A DNA stretch of 64,000 bases. Source: Pseudobutyrivibrio ruminis DSM 9787. Lineage in GTDB: Bacteria; Bacillota; Clostridia; Lachnospirales; Lachnospiraceae. The stretch is taken from the NCBI RefSeq assembly GCF_900218035.1, contig NZ_OBMR01000002.1:248001-312000 (forward strand), given 5' to 3'. The notes under the pieces are model-generated. The model was not told the DNA's origin and made no database searches. It saw only the letters and a program-made list of their open reading frames with translations. The position numbers and the translations under genes are program-made. Below, piece after piece: positions 51,007 through 57,924 of this stretch. Position 1 is the stretch's first letter. Each line of letters opens with the position of its first letter.

Positions 51007-51675
51007 TTAAACGCCTCTTTTATTTGGATCCCAAATAAATTTGTGAAGCTGTAACTGCAATCTTATATCATTTCTTTTGTGGTCAATCAGATAATCAACC
51101 ATATCTGCTGGCTCAATTCGTCCAAACACAGGACTTATCAAGCAAGTACATTTATCGGAAATACGATAATCATCAACAATCTTACAAACCTTATCAAGCT
51201 CACTTACATCAGAGCAAACAAACTTTACTGTGTCCTTTGCTGTAAGAACATCAAAGTTTGAAAGAAGCATTTTATCTTCCATTCCCGAACCTGCCAGCTT
51301 GTAATCAAGAGTGAATGCTGGCGGATTATCTATACAAGCAAATGGATGTATATCAACGCTTCCATTTGTTTCTATCTCAACAAAAATATCAGGGTTGGCA
51401 GCAAAAGCCTTCAGCAAATCAATGACATGTGGCGAAAGAAGTGGCTCACCGCCTGTGAGAGTAACACGCTTCACGCCAGTAGAGATGACGTAGTCCACAA
51501 TCTGTGTTTCTGTCATTTCCTCTGCAGGTGCATCTGCCGTGCAAGCCCATCTGGTGTCGCAATAGCTGCAGCTAAGATTGCAGCCGCGAAGCCTGATAAA
51601 CACTGCGAGCTCACCTGCGTGCTGGCCTTCGCCATTTATACTTACGAATTTTTCTACTACATTAAATACCGACAT
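51007..51675 (-). CDS. queE: 7-Carboxy-7-deazaguanine synthase
   Basis: The 222-residue radical-SAM enzyme has the N-terminal substrate motif VEKFVSINGEGQHAGELAVF and the cluster cysteines in RGCNLSCSYCDTRWAC (CxxxCxxC). The TLTGGEPLLSPHVIDLLKAF segment follows. It converts 6-carboxytetrahydropterin to CDG. It is second in the operon, 8 bp after queD with AGGAGGAG. Confidence 0.96.
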   Translation of the reverse strand: MSVFNVVEKFVSINGEGQHAGELAVFIRLRGCNLSCSYCDTRWACTADAPAEEMTETQIVDYVISTGVKRVTLTGGEPLLSPHVIDLLKAFAANPDIFVEIETNGSVDIHPFACIDNPPAFTLDYKLAGSGMEDKMLLSNFDVLTAKDTVKFVCSDVSELDKVCKIVDDYRISDKCTCLISPVFGRIEPADMVDYLIDHKRNDIRLQLQLHKFIWDPNKRGV

Positions 51676-51683
51676 AACTCCTC

Positions 51684-52103
51684 CTACTTGCTATAGCTTG
51701 CGCAGTTGTTTGGAGTTTCGTATACAGTCACTTCAGCAACCTCAAAGCCGTATTCCTCAAACTTCTCATAAAAATACTTTGAAAAGTTTTCTGCTGTAGG
51801 TCTGAAAGGAACCACTCTCATAAGGAAGTCCTCGTCCTTGAGAGCTGCAACAGTTGTCTCCTTTAGTGATCCTTCTTCATATATAAATGTGTGATCAAAG
51901 AAATCTGTCTCCTTCTTGAGAGCATTTTTTACATCACCAAAATCTACAACCATGCCTCGCTGCTGACCTTCAGCCTGAAGCTCATTAGCCTTTATTTTAA
52001 GAATCACTCTCCAGCGATGACCATGAAGATTAGAACACTTGCCTTCGTAGCCACTTAAAAAATGAGCGCCGTCAAATGATGCTTCTGCAGTTAAATAATA
52101 CAT
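51684..52103 (-). CDS. queD: 6-Carboxy-5,6,7,8-tetrahydropterin synthase
   Basis: The 139-residue enzyme has the zinc-binding histidines in FDGAHFLSGY and CSNLHGHRWRVILKI, plus the catalytic region VVDFGDVKNALKKE and FDHTFIYEEG. The start at 52103 follows a CCGGAGGAAA site. Upstream in-frame codons lie within the leader terminator and are not used. It is the first gene after the preQ1 riboswitch and its terminator hairpin. Confidence 0.96.
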   Translation of the reverse strand: MYYLTAEASFDGAHFLSGYEGKCSNLHGHRWRVILKIKANELQAEGQQRGMVVDFGDVKNALKKETDFFDHTFIYEEGSLKETTVAALKDEDFLMRVVPFRPTAENFSKYFYEKFEEYGFEVAEVTVYETPNNCASYSK

Positions 52104-52135
52104 TGATTTCCTCCGGAAACAGGACCTGATTTTCT

Positions 52136-52172
52136 CAAAAAAGAAAAGGCTGTAGATGCGCACCTACAGCCT
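52136..52172 (-). terminator. Attenuator terminator in the que operon leader
   Basis: AGGCTGTAG-gtgcgcat-CTACAGCCT forms a strong stem on the minus strand and TTTTCTTTTTT follows. It lies between the probable preQ1 aptamer and the queD ribosome binding site, 33 bp before the start codon, as expected for ligand-controlled termination. Confidence 0.85.
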
Positions 52173-52199
52173 AATTGATTTCATAAAGAAAAAATTAGT

Positions 52200-52242
52200 C
52201 CTGGTTTTGTTTAGGGACAGGATGGTACAAACGAACTGTCCT
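52200..52242 (-). promoter_or_regulatory. Probable preQ1-I riboswitch
   Basis: On the minus strand AGGACAG and CTGTCC form a 6-bp P1 stem around a loop starting TTCGTTTGTACC. The tail CTAAACAAAACCAGG resembles the A-rich tail of the known preQ1-I aptamer of Thermoanaerobacter (AACAAAACAAGG). Loop bases TTTGT could pair with ACAAA in the tail to make the pseudoknot. It sits directly before queD, and the operon makes preQ1. When preQ1 is bound, termination would be expected. Confidence 0.78.
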
Positions 52243-52297
52243 ATTTAATTATTAAAGCCTCTGTATGATAAACCCATACTTGAAAAAATGCAACCCT

Positions 52298-53056
52298 TTA
52301 GCCAAGTTTCTTTTTCTGCTGATGGCCTGTAAGCTTAACAAGGATTGTAATTGGAAGCAAATGCTGGAAAGCCATGGCAAGTCTCATACCAAAGCCTGGC
52401 ACGATAATTGTTTTGCCTCTATCCATTCCCTTCAGCGCTTCCGCTACGCATTTTTCCGGGCTGATTCCCTTCAATGCAAAAACTACATCTGCTCTGTCAT
52501 TGAACTCTGTATCTACAGGCCCTGGGCAAAGAGCTGAAACCTTTACCTTTGAGCCTTTTTCCTTGAGCTCTACTGCAACAGCGCGAGTAAGGCTTGTGAC
52601 ATATGCCTTGCTTGCGTAGTAGCCAGCCATGTATGGACCTCCTGGAAGGAGCCCCGCTGATGAAGCTACGTTTAAAATCTGACCAGCACCATCTGCATCC
52701 ATCTTTTGAAGAATTCCTTTAAAGAGGATGTGCATAGCAACATCATTGACCTTTATCATAGAAACTTCTCTATTAATATCTGTTTCAAGAAATGAACCAG
52801 CCACACCAAATCCTGCATTATTGATAAATACATCGATGCGCTCCTCCTTCAGCTTATCAAGAAGGGCAAAGCATTCCTTTTTCTTGCTAAGGTCGCCTGA
52901 GATTATTTCCACAGGAACATTTACCTGCTCTGCAAGTTCATTAAGTCTGTCTACTCTTCGTCCTGTGACAATCAGTCTGTATCCTCTGTCTGCAAGTCTT
53001 TTGGCAAACTCAAGGCCGATGCCTGATGTTGCTCCTGTAATAAGTGCTGTCTTCAT
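52298..53056 (-). CDS. Short-chain dehydrogenase/reductase
   Basis: The 252-residue protein has the SDR cofactor motif TALITGATSGIGLEFAKRLA, NNAGF for structure, and the catalytic pattern ASSAGLLPGGPYMAGYYASK (Ser...YxxxK). The basic residues after the first strand (GRRVDRL) suggest NADP(H). The C-terminus carries hydrophobic and Lys-rich stretches (HQQKKKLG). Substrate unknown. It lies 11 bp after the GH5 gene, probably in one operon. Confidence 0.9.
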   Translation of the reverse strand: MKTALITGATSGIGLEFAKRLADRGYRLIVTGRRVDRLNELAEQVNVPVEIISGDLSKKKECFALLDKLKEERIDVFINNAGFGVAGSFLETDINREVSMIKVNDVAMHILFKGILQKMDADGAGQILNVASSAGLLPGGPYMAGYYASKAYVTSLTRAVAVELKEKGSKVKVSALCPGPVDTEFNDRADVVFALKGISPEKCVAEALKGMDRGKTIIVPGFGMRLAMAFQHLLPITILVKLTGHQQKKKLG

Positions 53057-53067
53057 TAAGCCTCCTA

Positions 53068-54096
53068 TTAAATCATTTTCAAAATATCGTCTCTAACGGA
53101 AGCCATGTGTTCATCTTCGATACCGAAATCCATCTGTCTGAAGCTCCATGCTGCACGGCCAATGCCATACTCATCGAAGCACTTGCAAATCATTTCGTAC
53201 CATTTCTTGCTGTCCTCTGGAGATGCAAGATTGATTACTCCAAACTCTCCACAATAAAGAGCCACGTTTCTTTCATCTGCCACACGAACGGCTTCCTTCA
53301 CCAAGTCTCTAAAGAACTCTATTCCAATTTTATCATTCTCATTGTAAGAATCAAAGTTAATAGTGAAGCCTTCAAGATTGTTTCGAGTATTTTGCTTGTA
53401 CTCCTTGTATGTAACATCAAATGGCATTCTGAAATCATTGTCCATTGTTGGAATCCAATATGCACCCTGATGTGTGAAAATCAGTGGCTCGTAGCAATGG
53501 AAATTGTAAACGATATTTTCATCATAAGGAGGCGCAATGTCCTTAAGTGATTCGATTGCGTTGTTGTAATATCCGCCGATGAGAATCTTGATGTCTGGTG
53601 CATACTTTCTGATACGCTCCACACATGTGCGGGAAATTCTATTCCATGTATCGCAGTATTCCTTCTTAGTAACCTCATTTAAAAGCTCAAAGCTGAGACG
53701 GTCAGAATACTTTCCAAATCTCTTTGCGAACTCTTCCCAAAGAAGATAGAAACGCTCCTGATATTCTTCATTTTCAAAGAAGCCGCTCTCTGCCTCTCCC
53801 TCATCAAAACTGAATCCTGCTGTTTTGTGCAAATCAAGAACCATGTTCAGGCCATTTTTGCCAGCCCAGTCGATTGCGTTTTGAAGATACTGGAAGCCAT
53901 CTTCTTTATAGTCCCCTGCGCCACGCTCTACAAGCTCGTAATCTACAGGAACTCTGAAATGATCCATGCCCCATTTCTTGATTGTCTCAATGTCTTCCTC
54001 ATGAATAAATGAATCGTAGTGCTCCTTTGTGTGCACGCACTGAGATAGCCAGCCTCCCAGGTTGATTCCGTGGATATAACCATCAAATTTTCTCAT
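53068..54096 (-). CDS. Glycoside hydrolase family 5 enzyme
   Basis: The 342-residue protein is a TIM-barrel GH5 enzyme. It starts INLGGWLSQCVHTKEHYDSF and has the substrate segment HFRVPVDYELVERG, the acid/base glutamate in SFELLNEVTKKEYCDTWN and the nucleophile in ALYCGEFGVINL. No signal peptide is present, so it is probably cytoplasmic and acts on imported oligosaccharides. A LacI-type palindrome lies upstream. Family members cut beta-1,4- or beta-1,3-glucans or mannans; the exact bond is not clear. Confidence 0.9.
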   Translation of the reverse strand: MRKFDGYIHGINLGGWLSQCVHTKEHYDSFIHEEDIETIKKWGMDHFRVPVDYELVERGAGDYKEDGFQYLQNAIDWAGKNGLNMVLDLHKTAGFSFDEGEAESGFFENEEYQERFYLLWEEFAKRFGKYSDRLSFELLNEVTKKEYCDTWNRISRTCVERIRKYAPDIKILIGGYYNNAIESLKDIAPPYDENIVYNFHCYEPLIFTHQGAYWIPTMDNDFRMPFDVTYKEYKQNTRNNLEGFTINFDSYNENDKIGIEFFRDLVKEAVRVADERNVALYCGEFGVINLASPEDSKKWYEMICKCFDEYGIGRAAWSFRQMDFGIEDEHMASVRDDILKMI

Positions 54097-54158
54097 AATA
54101 TCCTTCTCCTTATATGTTATTAAAACTAGTTATATTCTAATAAAAGGAGGGATTTTCG

Positions 54159-54168
54159 TAAACGTTTA
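54159..54168. promoter_or_regulatory. LacI/CcpA-type operator upstream of the GH5 gene
   Basis: TAAACGTTTA is a perfect 10-bp palindrome with the central CG typical of LacI-family operators. It is 63 bp upstream of the GH5 start codon. Sugar-responsive repression of GH5 and the SDR gene is a reasonable inference. Confidence 0.5.
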
Positions 54169-54283
54169 AGTAACTCATAATCGCTTTTAATTTTGATTGA
54201 TAAAATATTTTAAATTATTAATGACGCATCATATAAAGAGTGATAAAATAATTGACAGAAATTTTAAATCAGGGAGGAAAGAT

Positions 54284-54691
54284 ATGAGTAATTTTTCAGC
54301 AGCAGAGGAAATCCAAAAGTATAAGGATTTGCTTGACCAGGGAGTAATCACAGAGGAAGAATTTGAACAGAAAAAGGCTGATTTGCTTAATGCAACACCT
54401 ATCACAACAAGCTCATCAGCTAGCATGAGCGCACACGCAACAGGTATTGTTGCATATCTTACATGGATTGGATTCTTAATCGCAGTTCTTGTAGGTGATC
54501 GTGAGGGAGCTAAGTTCCACATCAATCAGGCTCTTGTAATCAACCTCTTCTTCTTCGCTTGTGCTATTCCAGTACTTGGATGGGTTTGGTGGATTGTTAT
54601 GATCGTTCTTTGGATTATGGCATTAGTTGCAGCTTGCAATGATGAAGAAAAACCAGTTCCAATTCTTGGCGGAATCAAAATTCTTAACTAA
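54284..54691 (+). CDS. SHOCT and DUF4870 domain membrane protein
   Basis: The 135-residue protein has an N-terminal SHOCT module (AAEEIQKYKDLLDQGVITEE, EFEQKKADLL), a Ser/Thr linker and a DUF4870 domain with two to three membrane segments (TGIVAYLTWIGFLIAVLVGD, VINLFFFACAIPVLGWVWWI). I use the ATG at 54284, six bases or so after AGGGAGG; earlier in-frame starts lack a site. Function unknown, likely a small membrane regulator. A terminator follows. Confidence 0.8.
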   Translation: MSNFSAAEEIQKYKDLLDQGVITEEEFEQKKADLLNATPITTSSSASMSAHATGIVAYLTWIGFLIAVLVGDREGAKFHINQALVINLFFFACAIPVLGWVWWIVMIVLWIMALVAACNDEEKPVPILGGIKILN

Positions 54692-54697
54692 AACAAA

Positions 54698-54735
54698 AAG
54701 GGTACGTACATTAAAGTACGTACCCTTAATTTTTA
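54698..54735. terminator. Bidirectional terminator
   Basis: AAGGGTACGTAC pairs with GTACGTACCCTT around a 6-base loop, with TTAATTTTTATC on the plus strand and TTTTTG on the minus strand. It serves the SHOCT gene and the convergent lipoprotein gene. Confidence 0.9.
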
Positions 54736-54739
54736 TCAT

Positions 54740-55852
54740 TTAGAAATCTGATAAAGCCTTAAACTCAAGGTCTGTGTAATCCTCTGAAGCAGCTTCTCTA
54801 TCCTTGAATTCATCCTCGGTAACATTTTCCCATTCATCTTCTGTATAACTTATAAACCAAGGCTGATCTTCATTTGTATAAGCATCGATTTTGGTGCCCC
54901 ACTGGTAAGTCATTTCCGCTGAATTTGGCTCCAAGCAATATACAAGCTTGCCATTTTCAAGGGCGCCGCTTGAGTACTCATTTACAATCATACCTTCGCT
55001 GTAAACATAGAATCTATTGCGGGCTGTTCCAGAAGCCACGAGTGCTGGTTCACCATCTACAATTGTGTAGATATCATAGATAGAACCTCTCAGCTCGTCA
55101 TCAACAAGTGTGCCTACGAACAATTCGTCGACGCCATCTTTATCAGTATCGTAGTAAGCAATGCCTATGCCTGAAGCGCCATCTGTCTGTGAAATGCTAT
55201 AGAATTCTGGGCTCATGCCATTCTCTTCATACTTTGATGCATCCCATCCTTCATCAAGTGCTGTCTGGTATTTTGCAACTACATCTCCGTAAAGGTCCTC
55301 ACCCTGGGTGCCGGCCAAATATTCAAATGTTGCACCATTAACACCGGTCATGTTAGCAACAACATCCTCTGCTGAATCATACAACTTTTCGAAGTCCTCT
55401 GGCATCTCTGTGTATGTTTCAAAATCCCATTGAACTTCAGTTGCATATCCTAATACAACCTCGTATTGCTTTCCATCTGCATCAGTAAGTTCACCCTTTT
55501 TAACATAAGGGCCGCCGTAGAACTCTGGTGGCATCTCTCTTGCCCATATCGTATATGCCATACCATTGTAACCAGCATCTTTAGATTCTTTGTGATAAAG
55601 AGTAATCTGCTGATCCTCAACCTCTGCCTCATATACGCCTTCAAGGTCAGCAGGCATTGTGATTGAAAACAGTGAATTTGAAAGAACCTCTCCTGTCTCA
55701 GCTGCTGTGGCATTATTCTCTGTTGTTTGTGTCTCTGATGATTCCGCCTCCCCTGCAGTCTCATTATTAACACTGTTATCAGCATTGTTCGCTCCACAAG
55801 CCGAAAGTAACAACATAGAGCAAATTAGTATTGAAAATACCTTATTTTTCAT
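54740..55852 (-). CDS. Secreted lipoprotein of unknown function
   Basis: The 370-residue protein has a lipoprotein signal (ILICSMLLLSACGAN) and an acidic Asn/Glu/Thr-rich linker (about 22-60). The rest is a soluble domain with AYYDTDKDGVDELFVGTLVD, which looks like an EF-hand-type calcium loop, and VDGEPALVASGTARNRFYVY. I start it at 55852, after GAGGAGAAACAAA. I do not recognise the family beyond this. It would be anchored on the outer face of the membrane. Confidence 0.75.
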   Translation of the reverse strand: MKNKVFSILICSMLLLSACGANNADNSVNNETAGEAESSETQTTENNATAAETGEVLSNSLFSITMPADLEGVYEAEVEDQQITLYHKESKDAGYNGMAYTIWAREMPPEFYGGPYVKKGELTDADGKQYEVVLGYATEVQWDFETYTEMPEDFEKLYDSAEDVVANMTGVNGATFEYLAGTQGEDLYGDVVAKYQTALDEGWDASKYEENGMSPEFYSISQTDGASGIGIAYYDTDKDGVDELFVGTLVDDELRGSIYDIYTIVDGEPALVASGTARNRFYVYSEGMIVNEYSSGALENGKLVYCLEPNSAEMTYQWGTKIDAYTNEDQPWFISYTEDEWENVTEDEFKDREAASEDYTDLEFKALSDF

Positions 55853-56001
55853 TTTGTTTCTCCTCATTTAATTAGCTTTGTGCACATCTGCTCCTAACAT
55901 AATAGCACAACAAAATCTACATACTAGTGGTATAAATAAAAATTCACTATTATTTCATACTTTCGAATATTTTGAAATTTCTGTTATCGCATTTACGATA
56001 C

Positions 56002-56952
56002 TTAAAATCCTTCATGCGCATACTTATCTAATAATGCTTGTATTTGATTGTTGGTACTTTCTACAGCCGATGTTTCAGTTGGTAGAATCCTAATCCACAA
56101 GTCTAAATCAACGTACTTATTGCCTCTACGCGTTTTCTGAATATCATCTGCCACTACCATTTTCACCTGTGCTTTCTTCTGCTCAAAAAGCGGGATGACT
56201 ACATAGTAAAGTCTGTCATCCTTGAAGCTAAGGTAGCCTATAATCTCTCCCACCTTATTTCTAAGAAACAGCCTGTGATTAGAAACGCCTGCAGGATAAA
56301 GCATACTGCCAGGCTTTGGTGGAGATGCACCGGGTTCAAGCTCTACCATTGCATTCACTTTATAAGAATCTGCTTCCACAAGTGCCAGTTCATTTAAAGT
56401 AAGTGTGCTATCAATGAACTGACCTGTCAGCAGGTAAGTGATATCTGCCAGGTATTTCTGCTTAATTATCTCTGGCAATTCAAAGAACAAGGATGGTCTG
56501 GCATTATCAATTAGCTCCTTGCTTGTTTCATAAAGGCTTTTCAAAAACATGGAAAACTCTTCGTCCTTTGTCCATATGTACTTGCCTCTAGCGATTTCGA
56601 TAGTGCCTAAGTTGTTCCCATTAAAGTCCTCCACCTCATGCAGGATTGGCCTTGCACAAAATGCATTCTTGTTTTCCTTTGCAGACCAAGGCTTGTGCTT
56701 AGGGCGAGATGTTTTTGCTCTGGCTACGCCCATTGACTGGCTGCCGGAACTTTGGGAGCCTCTGGTGTCGTCGTCATAGTACTTCATAATCAGCTCATAG
56801 GCTGTATTAATCTTCGCCGCCAGCTTGCTATCATCAGAATCGCTATTATCCGGATGATGCTCATGCATCAGCTTTCTATATTTCTTTTTAATCTCACGCT
56901 TATCCTCGCTGCCATCCAGCCCCAGGATTTTACGCGCTTGGCTTTTGTTCAT
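56002..56952 (-). CDS. DnaJ-domain protein
   Basis: The 316-residue protein begins with a J domain (ARKILGLDGSEDKREIKKKY, then KLMHEHHPDNSDSDDSKL with the HPD triad). After about residue 70 there is a Ser-rich linker and a 230-residue domain I do not recognise (VSNHRLFLRNKVGEIIGYLS, RLYYVVIPLFEQKKAQVKMV). It lacks the DnaJ zinc-finger and Gly/Phe regions, so it is a specialised J protein that would recruit DnaK to a client. It is the left neighbour of the structured intergenic region. Confidence 0.8.
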   Translation of the reverse strand: MNKSQARKILGLDGSEDKREIKKKYRKLMHEHHPDNSDSDDSKLAAKINTAYELIMKYYDDDTRGSQSSGSQSMGVARAKTSRPKHKPWSAKENKNAFCARPILHEVEDFNGNNLGTIEIARGKYIWTKDEEFSMFLKSLYETSKELIDNARPSLFFELPEIIKQKYLADITYLLTGQFIDSTLTLNELALVEADSYKVNAMVELEPGASPPKPGSMLYPAGVSNHRLFLRNKVGEIIGYLSFKDDRLYYVVIPLFEQKKAQVKMVVADDIQKTRRGNKYVDLDLWIRILPTETSAVESTNNQIQALLDKYAHEGF

Positions 56953-56972
56953 GTGTTGCTCCTGTAGTGTGT

Positions 56973-56989
56973 AATGATTTCAAATCATT
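56973..56989. promoter_or_regulatory. Palindrome upstream of the DnaJ-domain gene
   Basis: AATGATT-tca-AATCATT is a perfect 7-bp inverted repeat just upstream of the gene start. It may be an operator or form part of the promoter region; no T-run follows, so it is not a terminator. Confidence 0.35.
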
Positions 56990-57047
56990 ATTATTAAAAA
57001 TATGATATGTGTTGGTTTAGTTCTTTTCAAGCTGTGATTCTGTTATT

Positions 57048-57195
57048 GTTTCAACCTGCTAGACACATCATATCTGCCAAGTTATTTCAGTCAAGGGCAA
57101 GCCTTTGGAGCTTCGCTCCCTTGACTTCATAACTATTGGCAGATACATGTTAGTCAAGCAGGCTTGAAACTGGGACTGTGGCAGAGCCACAAGTC
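57048..57195. repeat. Nested inverted repeats next to the 53-bp array
   Basis: Arms pair in order: GTTTCAACCTGCT (57048-57060) with AGCAGGCTTGAAAC (57157-57170, one extra base); ATCTGCCAA with TTGGCAGAT; GTCAAGG with CCTTGAC; and the inner GGAGC-ttc-GCTCC. A separate hairpin, GACTGTGGC-aga-GCCAC-a-AGTC, covers 57174-57195. The result could be a long structured RNA or DNA cruciform. No convincing protein is encoded. It ends 14 bp before the first array unit and probably belongs with it. Confidence 0.65.
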
Positions 57196-57209
57196 TGTGA
57201 GTAGGTGGC

Positions 57210-57882
57210 GACACGCGGATTAGAGCTTTCTGCAATACGGCGTGTCTGTTTTGGAGGCCAGAAACACGCGCTTTTGCTATAACTTCAATTCCGCGTGTCA
57301 ATTTCAGGCTGCTTGAACACGCCATTTTGCTATTTCTTTGTTTTGGCGTGTCTTTTCTCCTTCTATCAGACACGCGGATTTGTCATTATCTCTATTCCGC
57401 ATGCTTTTCACCACTCTAGTAGACACGCAGATTCTCGATTTTCCTACTTCCGCGTGTCTCAGGCAGCTTTCTCTGACACGCAGATTCTGCAAATCTTTAA
57501 TTCTGCGTGTCAGATTCAATGCACACTGACACGTAGAATCAAGTAATAGCCCTTTTTACGTGTCTGAATTTGCTTCCATCGACACGAAAATCTCAGGATT
57601 ATTCGATTCTTCGTGTCTTTCCATCCTTTTGCAGACACGAAAATTCTCCCAACTGTCATTTCTTCGTGTCTACATACTCTTTTTTTGACACGAAAATCCC
57701 GGACTTTTTCAATTCTACGTGTCTGTCCTCACTTTTACAGACACGTAAATCTCAGGATTTCTCAATTCTTCGTGTCTTTCAGCTCTTTTACAGACACGTA
57801 AATTCCAGCATCTGTTAATTCTGCGTGTCGCCTCTAGTACTCCTTGACACGAAGATTCTGTATCCCCCTTAATTTTCGTGTC
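57210..57882. repeat. Array of 13 palindromic 37-bp units with exact 53-bp period
   Basis: Thirteen units read GACACG-N25-CGTGTC and start at 57210, 57263, 57316, 57369, 57422, 57475, 57528, 57581, 57634, 57687, 57740, 57793 and 57846. All spacers are exactly 16 bp. GACACG is exact in 11 units (AACACG in units 2 and 3), and CGTGTC is exact in 12 (altered in unit 4). The N25 and N16 parts vary, but bases next to the hexamers change together: C..G in units 1-6, T..A in unit 7, A..T in units 8, 9 and 13. Most units extend the stem to 9-12 bp. The period is not a multiple of three, so it does not code. It lies between the DnaJ-domain and surface-protein genes, in a 972-bp gene-free region. Confidence 0.95.
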
Positions 57883-57887
57883 TACGC

Positions 57888-57916
57888 AAAAAAGCGATGC
57901 TATGCATCGCTTTTCT
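57888..57916. terminator. Terminator between the array and the surface-protein gene
   Basis: AAGCGATGC pairs with GCATCGCTT around a 3-base loop; TTTTTT follows on the minus strand and TTTTCTCTT on the plus strand. It lies 8 bp past the stop of the surface-protein gene and 9 bp after the last array unit, so it could end transcripts from both directions. Confidence 0.85.
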
Positions 57917-57924
57917 CTTATCTA

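Noticed and set aside
54142-54151. Plus-strand AAAAGGAGGG as a ribosome binding site
   Set aside because: No start codon follows at a workable distance, and the sequence lies in the GH5 promoter region on the opposite strand.
57068-57818. Open reading frames across the intergenic region on both strands
   Set aside because: They only reflect low stop density in the repeats. The period of 53 is not divisible by 3, the translations shift frame from unit to unit, and there is no ribosome site.
57210-57882. CRISPR array
   Set aside because: There is no long near-identical direct repeat. Only the 6-bp ends are kept, spacers are 16 bp, and no cas gene is in the window.
57210-57882. TIGR-type guide RNA array
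   Set aside because: The periodic palindromic plan is loosely similar, but there is no Nop-domain Tas protein nearby and I see no conserved loop repeat inside the units. A search for a distant tas gene would settle it.
57210-57882. Integron attC sites or REP/BIME elements
   Set aside because: No integrase or cassette genes and no REP-associated transposase are present. The units are regularly phased rather than scattered, unlike these elements.
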